A stretch of 64,000 nt of DNA from Bryobacterales bacterium (GTDB lineage Bacteria > Acidobacteriota > Terriglobia > Bryobacterales > Bryobacteraceae), in contig JAIXKK010000153.1 of NCBI GenBank assembly GCA_026954325.1, positions 1-64,000 on the forward strand, read 5' to 3'. This document shows positions 48,773-58,415 of this stretch, in pieces. Position 1 is the first letter of the stretch; each line of letters opens with the position of its first letter. The position numbers and the translations under genes are program-made. The notes under the pieces were generated by a model. The model saw only the letters and a program-made list of their open reading frames with translations. It did not search any database and was not told the origin of the DNA.

Positions 48773-49271
48773 TGGCGGCCTGCAAGGGAAATGGACTTGC
48801 GGAGTTTTTCTCTGGAAGGCATGAGGTCAACAGGATCGAGAGAGGACGCTCGGGAGAAGGCGATGCCGGGACGGCTGGGAGATGGTCTGCCGGGTTCCTT
48901 TCACCAGCCGGGATCATCCGCGGAAGGACTCCGCCAAACGGTGACCTGGCGATCCCTGTTTGGCGGCAAGCGCAAAATCCTGCTCGCAGTCGCCGGATAC
49001 TTTCACCGCAACCGGGACCGCTTGCACTATGACGAATATCTGGCCCAGGGGTTGCCGATCGCCAGTGGCCCGGTCGAAGGCGCTTGCAGGAACCTGATTA
49101 AGTTAAGGATCACATGGAGAGGTCAGGCATGCGTTGGGCACTCATGGCCGAAGCCTCAAGCTCGGCGCGCTGTACCTCAGTGAGGACTTTGATTCCTACT
49201 GGGATTTTTACATCAGCCAGGACCGGCAGCGGCCTTCCCCCGCCGGTCATTGGAGCGTCGCCGCAAAGTAG
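48773..49271 (+). pseudogene. ISKra4-type transposase C-terminal remnant
   Basis: In one frame the text reads AGYFHRNRDRLHYDEYLAQG and LPIASGPVEGACRNLIK, the conserved C-terminal catalytic region of ISKra4-family transposases. It then shifts frame to read MRWALMAEA, and again for LYLSEDFDSYWDFYISQDRQ up to a TAG at 49269-49271. The N-terminal half of the transposase is absent and no terminal inverted repeats were seen. It begins immediately after the tex stop codon and coincides with the GC-skew switch. Confidence 0.85.
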
Positions 49272-49529
49272 GCCGCCCGAATGAATTGAGAAATGCGTGA
49301 AAGTCAACAGAGGAAAGAGGGGCTTTGTATCTTGCTGCCCCTTCGATGAATTCAGCCTAATTCCCGGCGTCATGGCGGCGGCCATTATGGTCAAACCTTT
49401 ATGATGGCGGGGCGCCCTCGACACTGTGCAGCGAGCGCGCGGAACAGGGCGGTTCAGTAAGGAGGAAACCCGCGCGGGGAAACAGGCGTCTGAATCCAGT
49501 AGATCGCACGGTAAAATGAAAGCGTCCTG

Positions 49530-50300
49530 ATGTCTCGTTTCTGGTTCGTTTTTCTCTTCTCAATCGCGTATGCTTTCGCCCAGGACCCGGGCCGGCCGGC
49601 GGAAACCGCGCAAGGCGGGAACCCCGCCGCCCGAGCGGAAAGCGCGGATACCGCCGATCCGCCTCCGGACGGCGACGTGGCCTCAATCCGTCCGGCAACA
49701 CCGGCTTCCAAGGCGCAGCCCAAGCGTATCCTCGGCCTCATGCCCAATTACAGGGCGGTGAGCGCGGGAACCATTCCGCCGCCGCCCACTCCAAAGCAGG
49801 CCTTCAGGATCGCCACCCAGAACAGCTTCGATTACTCGTCGTTCGTTTTCGTGGGCATCACTTCGGCAATGTCGTTCGGCACTGGCGGACATCCGCAACT
49901 GGGCGTAGGCATGAAAGGATACGGCCGGTATTACTGGCGAGGCTTCGCCGACAAGACGAATGGGAACTATCTTGTGATTTTCGCGCTGCCGACCATATTC
50001 CATCAGGATGAACGCTACTACGCCATGGGCGAGGGTTCGTTCTGGAAGCGAGCCGCGTACGCGGCGTCACGAATCCTGATCACGCCGAACTACCAGGGCC
50101 ACAACAGCTTCAATGCCTCCGAGATATTGGGACGGGGGATTGCGCAGGGCATCTCGATGTCCTACTATCCGAGCAACAGCCGGACGTTGGGCGCTATCGG
50201 CGTGAAATTCGGATACGCGCTGGGCCGCGATGCGCTCACCAATGTGTTTCGCGAGTTCTGGCCGGATATCGCGACACACGTTCTACACCGCCATCCCTGA
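49530..50300 (+). CDS. Secreted hypothetical protein
   Basis: The 256-residue product has a signal peptide (MSRFWFVFLFSIAYAFAQ), a low-complexity linker rich in Pro/Ala (to about residue 60) and a conserved-looking domain with HQDERYYAMGEGSFWKRAAYAASRI, NSFNASEILGRGIAQGISMSYYPSNSR and GRDALTNVFREFWPDI. A similar architecture is common among uncharacterised Acidobacteria proteins. The glycine/aromatic pattern suggests membrane or envelope association. It is the first intact gene after the skew switch. Confidence 0.7.
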   Translation: MSRFWFVFLFSIAYAFAQDPGRPAETAQGGNPAARAESADTADPPPDGDVASIRPATPASKAQPKRILGLMPNYRAVSAGTIPPPPTPKQAFRIATQNSFDYSSFVFVGITSAMSFGTGGHPQLGVGMKGYGRYYWRGFADKTNGNYLVIFALPTIFHQDERYYAMGEGSFWKRAAYAASRILITPNYQGHNSFNASEILGRGIAQGISMSYYPSNSRTLGAIGVKFGYALGRDALTNVFREFWPDIATHVLHRHP

Positions 50301-50356
50301 CCGGGAGACCAGCCGAGGTCCCGTTCTCCTTTCCGCCTATCCGCCGTGATCGCCTG

Positions 50357-51277
50357 TCACAAACCGGCGAAGCGCACTCCCATCGGGAGGTGGATCTCCA
50401 GGCGCTGTGATGGAGGAACATTCCCGGGCGGCGGCGGCGCCGGACCGGAGGGCGGCTCGAACGAGGCGGCCAGCGCTCCGCACTCCGACCACGCGTCGAT
50501 CAGAGACCGTGAAAGGCCGATGTCCGCGTGGAGGGCGTGACGGAGTTGTTCGGGCGTCAGGTCTCGGGTGAAGACGCCGGCGCGCGTTCTCTCATAGCGC
50601 GTATTTCCGCGAAGAAGGATCATCCGGCCGGGAAGGCCGCGAAGCGCGTACAGGCGCTGATTAAAGGGGCTCTGGCGGCGGGAGTTCTCGTAGTTGGCGA
50701 GGGCCGCCTCAGGGGAAATGGACTCGGGGAAGATGCGGCACGGAAGGAAAGTGGACTGATGAGGGCCGCGCGTCCAGACAACGTGGCTTGCGGAATCGGG
50801 TTCGACTTCGACGGCGGTGACGCCGTCGGCGTAGGTGTAGAGGCTGTCGGCTAACGGGACCGGCTCACAGGTCAGGAATGAGGAGTCGGCCAGGAATTCC
50901 GCCGAGTCCAGCGTGACGATGACGGTTCCGTGGTTTCGAACCCCCATGTCGTGCATGGATCCGGTAGCGAGGCGGGCGCGAAAGCCGAGCGCGCAAAGAA
51001 GTTCATAGAGCGCATTGGACCCGGGCCAGCAGGTTCCGCCCGCGCCGGTTTCGAGCCAGGCTCCGAAGAAATCGGTGGCATCGCGGCCGGGAAGAGGCGA
51101 ACCGGTACGCAGGGCGAGCAACTTGCGCACGTTGTCGAACGGGACGCGCCGGCTCCAGGCGTTGTAGACAAGGCGAAGTCCCTCGGAGGTTGTGGGCGGC
51201 GTGTTGTTGAGGCCCAGGCGCCGCAGAATGCGGTCGCGGAGTCCGGCGGGGATTCCAGACGAAACAATCTCTGTCAT
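50357..51277 (-). CDS. Arylamine N-acetyltransferase-like protein
   Basis: The 306-residue protein has the NAT catalytic triad: Cys83 in GAGGTCWPGSNALYELL, His116 in VRNHGTVIV and Asp131 in LADSSF. The N-terminus (LRLVYNAWSRRVPFDNVRKLL) also matches the family. It would transfer acetyl from acetyl-CoA to an arylamine, or catalyse a related acyl transfer. The last 40 residues are proline-rich. AAAGGAGC lies upstream of the start. It stands alone. Confidence 0.85.
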   Translation of the reverse strand: MTEIVSSGIPAGLRDRILRRLGLNNTPPTTSEGLRLVYNAWSRRVPFDNVRKLLALRTGSPLPGRDATDFFGAWLETGAGGTCWPGSNALYELLCALGFRARLATGSMHDMGVRNHGTVIVTLDSAEFLADSSFLTCEPVPLADSLYTYADGVTAVEVEPDSASHVVWTRGPHQSTFLPCRIFPESISPEAALANYENSRRQSPFNQRLYALRGLPGRMILLRGNTRYERTRAGVFTRDLTPEQLRHALHADIGLSRSLIDAWSECGALAASFEPPSGPAPPPPGNVPPSQRLEIHLPMGVRFAGL

Positions 51278-51323
51278 ACAAGCTCCTTTGCCGGCAGTCT
51301 ATGACTCTCGAAGAACAAAAGGC

Positions 51324-51548
51324 TCAGCCGGTGACGGGAATCCGCGCCACGCCGCGGCTGCTCAGTTCCGCGTGAACCCGCGGACCGAGGCGCGCGATGA
51401 GTTGCGGCATCGCCTCGATGTCCGCGGTGGAAGTCCGGAAGTTGACGATGCAGAAACGCAGCGCGAACCTGCCGTTGATGACGGCATTCGATACGAACGC
51501 TTCACCGCTTTCCTCAATGGCCGCCATCAGGCGCCGGTTCAACTGATT
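51324..51548 (-). pseudogene. C-terminal stub of a PLP-dependent decarboxylase
   Basis: The frame encodes NQLNRRLMAAIEESGEAFVS and RFALRFCIVNFRTSTADIEA, the C-terminal signature of group II aromatic-L-amino-acid / tyrosine decarboxylases. The remaining 400 or so residues, including the PLP lysine, are absent; the sequence joins directly onto the truncated PIG-L gene. Seventy-odd codons remain. Confidence 0.85.
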
Positions 51549-52009
51549 GAGATAAAGTCCATGCGGTAGGAGGCGTCAGCGGCGCACAATGCGGCGGCGG
51601 TAGTGAATTGAGAGATGGCGATGTGGTCCGGGTGGCCGTAGGCTCCCTCCGGGCCGAAAGTCACCACTACGTCGGGCCGGATGCGCCGGATGTGGCGGAG
51701 AATATCTGGGATGGCCGTCCTCGAATCGACCTGGTCCACGCCTCCATCCGGGTATCCGAGTACGGAGACTTCCCTGATGCCGAGCACCGCCGCGGCGGCT
51801 CGCAGTTCCATTTCCCGAACACGGCCGACTTCCTCGATATTGGCGGATTTCCCGGCGGCGCCGAAGCGGCCACGCTCTCCGCGCGTCGCCGTGACGAGGT
51901 AGGTTTCGATGTTCTCGGCGGCGTATTTCGCCAGGGTGCCGCCGAATCCCAGCGACTCGTCGTCCGGATGGGCCAGGACGGCGAGAAGTTTGAACGTGTG
52001 ACTCCTCAT
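51539..52009 (-). CDS. PIG-L family deacetylase, truncated
   Basis: The frame encodes 156 residues with the zinc-binding AHPDDE (13-18), the family segment GGTLAKYAAENIETYLVTATRGERGRFG, and the distal histidine motif YGHPDHIAIS. Full-length N-acetylglucosaminyl-type LmbE/PIG-L deacetylases are usually 220-270 residues; this one ends six or seven residues after YRMD, where decarboxylase sequence begins. All zinc ligands are present, but the C-terminal part of the fold is missing, so stability is doubtful. Confidence 0.8.
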   Translation of the reverse strand: MRSHTFKLLAVLAHPDDESLGFGGTLAKYAAENIETYLVTATRGERGRFGAAGKSANIEEVGRVREMELRAAAAVLGIREVSVLGYPDGGVDQVDSRTAIPDILRHIRRIRPDVVVTFGPEGAYGHPDHIAISQFTTAAALCAADASYRMDFISIS

Positions 52010-52117
52010 AACTCTATTGGCGAGAAACGAGGCTCCAACAGATCAAGGCCTGTATTCTATTTCACGCTTGAATGATGGACGCTTCATGCGCCGCGGGAAG
52101 ATGATCGAGGACCTGAA

Positions 52118-53800
52118 CTACCGGTGATGTCCACCGCCGCCGCGTCCGAAGGAACCACCGCCCCCGTGTCCGCCGGAAAAGCCGCGGCCGCCGGAGAAAC
52201 CTCCGCCACCCGGCATGCGAGGAGAAGAAAACGATCGCGGCGCGGAGAAACCGCGGCTCGGCGCCTGGAATCCGCCACCGCCAAAACTACGCGGAGAGGA
52301 GAATGATCGCGGGGCGGAATAGCTTCGCGGAGGGGCGGAGTAACTCCGGCTGGGGGCAGTGTTGGATCTTGGTGAGAAGGATCCGCTATTGCCCGGCGCC
52401 GCGTATCCGCGCGAGAACGACCGGCCGGTGGATGGTTCATTTCCGGAGTTCCGTGTCGAGCCGTAACCGCGGGAGCGCTGCGATGGGGAGGCGTAGTTGC
52501 GCCACCCGTTGGCGGAGGGGGCGTTGGGTGTTGTCTGCTGAAGGGAACCCGCGCCGCCACGGCTGCCCGGCCGGATTCCAGAGTTTTCGGACGGGGCAAA
52601 GCCACGCGAATACGATTGCCCGTTAGGCGCACGGTTACCGCCGAAACTGCGCCATTGGCCGGCGCCGGCGGACCGGTCTCCCGCGACGCCTCCGCGCGAG
52701 CCACCCCTGTTAGAAAATGAGCCGGAGTTGGGCGAAAATCGCTGGCCACCGGCGTAAGTACGGCCGCCGCCGGCGTGTCCGCGATCCATGCCACCAGCAC
52801 CAAAACGGCTGCCTCCAAACCGGCCCGCCACGGCCCGGTTAGGGTAGGGAACCCCCATACGGTGGCCGGGATCATGCATCCACCCCACCCGTCCGCCAAT
52901 CCGTCCGCCGCCGGCATAGCCTCCGTAATATCCGCCAGGGCCATAATAGCCGCCATGACCGCCAAAATAGCCGCCACGGAACCCGTAGCGGTTAAAGAAG
53001 CCGACGTTGACATAGAGGCTTTGGCCGAACCATCCGCAACCCCATCCCCATCCGCCCCAGCCTCCCCAACCCGGGAAGTAGGCGCTCATATAGTACGCGG
53101 GGCCGAAGCCGAAACCGAAGCCGAAGCCGGGCGGATACCACAGGTCTGGGTAATACCCCCAGACAGGCGGCCCCCAGACATAGGCGGGGCTGTAAATGGG
53201 AACATAAATCACTTGCGGATTGGCGGGCTGGATTTCAATGGCATCCTGGCCATCCTGGGTGGCCGTGGTCACAACCTGCTGCGAAGTGGTAGCCAGCCTG
53301 CCGTTGGCCCGGGCGCGTGCGCGCATTCGCTGGATCGCGCTCATCACATCGGCCTGCTGAGCAAGGAAGGCGTTCCCGAGATCCGTGGTCCATCGAATGT
53401 CGTTGGCCAGCAGCGCCAGGGCATCGGGAAACGCCACCAGCGCCTGGACGCTGGGATCCCAATTCTGCTGCCGTGCCGCCGCCATGAGTTGCGACCCCTT
53501 GAGATTGCCGTTCTGCCTGAGCCACTGCTGCGCCTCGACCACTTCAAGCGGGTAAGTGCTGGCGGAGAGGACTTGGCTGAGCAGCGGATCCGGATAGAGG
53601 GCGACAGGCGCCACCAGGTTATCCAACTGGTTGGCGGACAGGAGTGGAGCGGCCTGCCGCGTGTCCGCGGGCCGGACGGGCGGGGCCTGGGCGCCCGGAT
53701 CGGAGCCATCCTGGGCAAAGCCCGGGACGGGGACAATAAGGAAGACTGCAATGGCTGCAACTCCCCAGAACACCGAATTCCCACTCGATAGCCGAGGCAT
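52118..53800 (-). CDS. DUF3300 domain-containing secreted protein
   Basis: The 560-residue protein has a signal peptide (VAAIAVFLIVPVPGFAQ), a DUF3300 domain (about 50-250: LDNLVAPVALYPDPLLSQVLSASTYPLEVVEAQQWL, IQPANPQVIYVPIYSPAYVWG) and a long Gly/Tyr/Ser/Arg-rich tail (about 240-560) with repeated units such as RSYSAPPRSYSAPRSFSSPRS and GGGGFSGGRGFSGGHGGGG. It ends in GGGGHHR. The tail is probably disordered and surface-exposed. The function of DUF3300 is unknown. Confidence 0.9.
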   Translation of the reverse strand: MPRLSSGNSVFWGVAAIAVFLIVPVPGFAQDGSDPGAQAPPVRPADTRQAAPLLSANQLDNLVAPVALYPDPLLSQVLSASTYPLEVVEAQQWLRQNGNLKGSQLMAAARQQNWDPSVQALVAFPDALALLANDIRWTTDLGNAFLAQQADVMSAIQRMRARARANGRLATTSQQVVTTATQDGQDAIEIQPANPQVIYVPIYSPAYVWGPPVWGYYPDLWYPPGFGFGFGFGPAYYMSAYFPGWGGWGGWGWGCGWFGQSLYVNVGFFNRYGFRGGYFGGHGGYYGPGGYYGGYAGGGRIGGRVGWMHDPGHRMGVPYPNRAVAGRFGGSRFGAGGMDRGHAGGGRTYAGGQRFSPNSGSFSNRGGSRGGVAGDRSAGAGQWRSFGGNRAPNGQSYSRGFAPSENSGIRPGSRGGAGSLQQTTPNAPSANGWRNYASPSQRSRGYGSTRNSGNEPSTGRSFSRGYAAPGNSGSFSPRSNTAPSRSYSAPPRSYSAPRSFSSPRSFGGGGFQAPSRGFSAPRSFSSPRMPGGGGFSGGRGFSGGHGGGGSFGRGGGGHHR

Positions 53801-53981
53801 CGTTCACCGCCTTCCACCACGCATTTCCGAACCATTTTTATTTGAGCACGTCAGTGACCAAACGTAACTCATTCCAAGGCATGGCGCTTGAGTGGTTGGT
53901 GCAAGGAAAAAGATGGCCGAGAACCACCACGCCGGTGGAAATGAACCACCGATGGCGGACTGAAAGCTGAATTGGCGGCAA

Positions 53982-54746
53982 CTACACCATGTACATGCCG
54001 CCGTTGATCTCGATGGTCTGTCCGTGGATGTATCGGGCGGCATCGGAGCAGAGGAAAACGACGGCATCCGCGACCTCCTCATCGGTTCCGAGCCTTCCGG
54101 CGGGCGTGGCCTTGATCACACTATCGAGGACATCGCGAGTGCTGAAGACCTGGTGGAAGTGGTTGTCCACGGTGCCTGGGCTGACGGCATTGACGCGGAT
54201 CCCTTTGGGGGCAAGTTCCTTTGCCATTCCTTTCGTAATGCAGGATACGGCGGCCTTGGCTGCCGCGTAGATGGCGGCTCCGGGTCCGCCTCCGTTGCGG
54301 GCGGCGATGGAACTGACGTTGACGATGACGCCCCGGCCTTTGGAGATCATGGAGGGGGCGGCTTCCTGGGAGAGGAACCAGGAGGCGCGAAAATTGAGAT
54401 CCATCACTTCATCGAAGAGTTCATCGGAGAACTCGAGCAGGGAGGCGCGCTTGACGAGGGAGCCGGCGTTGTTGACGAGGATGTCGATTTCCGGCGCCTC
54501 ATCGTGCAGTTTCTCGCGAAAGGCGCGGATGCCTTCCGCCGAACTGAAGCTGCCGTAAAGGGCGGCGGTTTCGACACCGGCGCCGCGGATGGCAGCCATT
54601 ACCTTTTCGGCGCCTTCCTGGTTGGACTGGTAGTGAACGAGTACGCGGGAGCAGCCGCTTTTGGCGAGGGCGATGGCGGTGGCGGCTCCGATGCCGCGGG
54701 AGGCGCCGGTGACGAGGGCGGTCTTGCCGTTCAATTCAGGTAGCAC
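53982..54746 (-). CDS. SDR family oxidoreductase
   Basis: The 254-residue protein is a classical short-chain dehydrogenase: TGASRGIGAATAIALAKSG (NAD(P)-binding), NNAG, and catalytic Ser-Tyr-Lys in NVSSIAARNGGGPGAAIYAAAKAA. FabG-like length and order. It starts at GTG (54746) with AGGAGA five bases upstream, 33 bases after the cyclase gene, and is the last gene of the Hsp70 operon. Substrate unknown. Confidence 0.92.
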   Translation of the reverse strand: MLPELNGKTALVTGASRGIGAATAIALAKSGCSRVLVHYQSNQEGAEKVMAAIRGAGVETAALYGSFSSAEGIRAFREKLHDEAPEIDILVNNAGSLVKRASLLEFSDELFDEVMDLNFRASWFLSQEAAPSMISKGRGVIVNVSSIAARNGGGPGAAIYAAAKAAVSCITKGMAKELAPKGIRVNAVSPGTVDNHFHQVFSTRDVLDSVIKATPAGRLGTDEEVADAVVFLCSDAARYIHGQTIEINGGMYMV

Positions 54747-54779
54747 GGGAATCTCCTGGTAGTTGTCTGGGTACCGAGC

Positions 54780-55589
54780 CTAAGATACCAGGGCGAGAGG
54801 GCGAATGGGAGAGCCGGTTCCTCCGGTCAGCTTGAGAGGCGCGGCGAGGAAGAGAAACTCGAAAACCTTTTCGGCGGCGAGTTGTTCGAGGTTGAGGGCC
54901 TCGATGATATAAATGCCGCGTTCCACCAGGAGGTGGAGATGGACTGGCATGTTCGGATTGGGTACGCGTTCGAAGGCGACAGTGTCTGAACCGGCGGCAA
55001 TCACGCCGCGGGAACTGAGCCAGCGCGCCGCGGGTTCCTCGGGACCGGGGCCGCGCACCTCATGGATATAGCGCGCGGCGTCGGACCAATAGCGCGCCCA
55101 GCCGGTGCGGATGAGCACGATGTCGCCGGGCTGTACGGTGACTTGCTGGAGCCGGCAGGCGGCGTCGAGGTGTTCGGGAGTAACGGTGAAGTCAGGGGGA
55201 AGGATCTCTTCGCCGGCGAGGGGCGGGATGTCGAGGAGGATGCCGCGGCCGATGAGCGGGGGCATGGTATCGACGGAAAGACGCTCGAGGCCTTTGGCGT
55301 AGGACTGGACATCGGCGGCAGAGGCGCCGTCGTGGAGTTTCCCGTCCCTCGAGAAGTGGCAGAGGGCGTCGACGTGGGTGCCGACATGGCCGCCGAGGGC
55401 GATGGCTTCGCTAGCGGAACTGCCGCGGACGGGGGAGACGAAATCGCCGTGTTTTTTGACGAGGCTGAAGAGATAGGGTGGATGGGAAGGATGGTGGGGC
55501 ATTCCGACGAAGTAAGGTTGCGCCAGGTCATACACCTTGGCGGATCTGAGAAGCGCCGCCAGTTCGGCGGTTTTCGATGTGGTAATCAA
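54780..55589 (-). CDS. Cyclase family protein (kynurenine formamidase-like)
   Basis: The 269-residue product starts at a TTG (55589) overlapping the exchanger stop. It carries the cyclase-family signatures: VYDLAQPYFVGMPHHPSHP, the metal-binding GGHVGTHVDALCHF, and GDIVLIRTGWARYW. Members hydrolyse formylkynurenine or cyclise polyketides. Here the genomic company (Ca2+ exchanger, Hsp70) gives no substrate. The overlap implies translational coupling to the exchanger. Confidence 0.85.
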   Translation of the reverse strand: MITTSKTAELAALLRSAKVYDLAQPYFVGMPHHPSHPPYLFSLVKKHGDFVSPVRGSSASEAIALGGHVGTHVDALCHFSRDGKLHDGASAADVQSYAKGLERLSVDTMPPLIGRGILLDIPPLAGEEILPPDFTVTPEHLDAACRLQQVTVQPGDIVLIRTGWARYWSDAARYIHEVRGPGPEEPAARWLSSRGVIAAGSDTVAFERVPNPNMPVHLHLLVERGIYIIEALNLEQLAAEKVFEFLFLAAPLKLTGGTGSPIRPLALVS

Positions 55590-56646
55590 TGGCTCACCCC
55601 TTCCGGCAGGAAATAGAACACGATTCCCAGGATGATGTACACAGCGAGCAATTGTACTCCTTCGAGCCAATGGGATTCCCCATCGCCGGAGATTTGCGCG
55701 GTGATGGCCACGGCGAGGACAACGGCGACCACTTCGGCGGGTGTGAAGACCAGATCCATGGGATGGGGGCCGATGAGGTAGCTGGCAAGGACAAGAATGG
55801 GGGCGACAAAGAGGGCGATCTGAACGCTGCTGCCCATGGCAATGCCGAGGCTCAGGTCCATGCGGTTTTTGATGGCCATGAGGATGGCGGTGGAATGCTC
55901 GGCCGCATTGCCGACGATGGCGACGACGATGATGCCTACAAAGACACTGGTCATGCCGAGGGAGTGGGCGGCATGTTCGACGGAGCCGACTAGGATTTCG
56001 CTCATCCAGGCGATGAAGGCAGTGGAGACAAACAGGATGGAGAGAGACTTGGCGAGGCTCCAGGCTTTCCTGTTGTTTCCTTCCTCGCCGAGACTCTCGA
56101 ACAGTTGGCGGTGAGTGTGGAGGGAGAAGAGGAGGCTGGCGAAGTAAGTGGCAATGAGAACGACGGCGATTTCGAGGCTGAGGCCGGCCTCTTTGCCCGG
56201 CGCGGCGGCGCCGCCGAGGTAGTGGAATGCGGCGGGCATGATGAGGGCGATGGCGGCGAGGGTCATCATGCTGGCCTGGGAGCGGGCTCCGGTGGCGTTG
56301 AAGCGGAGGATCTTGTGTTTGTATCCTCCGGCAAAGCAGGCGGCTCCGAGAACAAGGAGGACGTTGCCGATGATGGAGCCGGTGAGGGAAGCCTTGACGA
56401 CACCGTGAAGGCCCTTGTGCAAGGCGACGAGGGCGATGATGAGTTCGGCGGCATTTCCGAAGGTGGCGTTGAGAAGGCCGCCGATGGCTTCGCTGGTACG
56501 GGAAGCAAGGTGTTCGGTGGCGCGCCCGAGCCAGCCGGCGAGCGGGATGATGGCCAGGCAGGCGCAGAGGAAGATGGCGATGTGCCAATCGGGGTGCGCG
56601 AATTCGAGCCACACGCAGACGGGGACGAACAGGAGAAGAAAGTTCA

Positions 56647-56647
<1 letters not shown>
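55586..56647 (-). CDS. cax: Calcium/proton exchanger
   Basis: The 353-residue membrane protein has the two alpha-repeats of the CaCA superfamily: NATFGNAAELIIALVALHKG and GNAAEHSTAILMAIKNRMDL, with the acidic residues that bind Ca2+, and about eleven hydrophobic segments. It exports Ca2+ in exchange for H+. Its ATG overlaps the Hsp70 stop (ATGA), and its stop overlaps the cyclase start, so all three are coupled. Confidence 0.93.
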
Positions 56648-58209
<1,562 letters not shown>

Positions 58210-58415
58210 CTTTAAACTGTAGCGCAGGGGGTCGGCGAGGCTGTAGTTTTGCGGGACCACTTCGGCCATGCGGCGTGACTGGCGAGGAACGGAAAGGATA
58301 CATTCCGGTTCCGGGCAAAAGACGATATCGAGAGGTTGGATTCCGGGGAATTTCCGCGGGTGTTGGGGAAGGCGCGGGGACCGTAGTATGTCCCGGCGGG
58401 ATGTGGCGTTCCGGG

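Noticed and set aside
46557-48917. Very long open frame antisense to tex (about 786 codons)
   Set aside because: It mirrors tex codons; strong C-bias at third positions removes stops from the opposite strand. It shows no known domain and is extremely rich in Asp/Glu/Gly/Val. The same holds for long antisense frames at 10661-12265, 14147-16318, 18815-20278, 20741-22399 and 23663-25162.
48770-49530. Replication origin
   Set aside because: The skew polarity fits, but no dnaA/dnaN/parAB neighbours or clear DnaA-box cluster were seen; kept only as a skew-switch finding.
55590-56612. Open frame that would fuse upstream sequence to the cyclase gene
   Set aside because: This part is an out-of-frame reading of the Ca2+/H+ exchanger, composed of Arg/His/Pro/Ser runs; the cyclase begins at the TTG at 55589.
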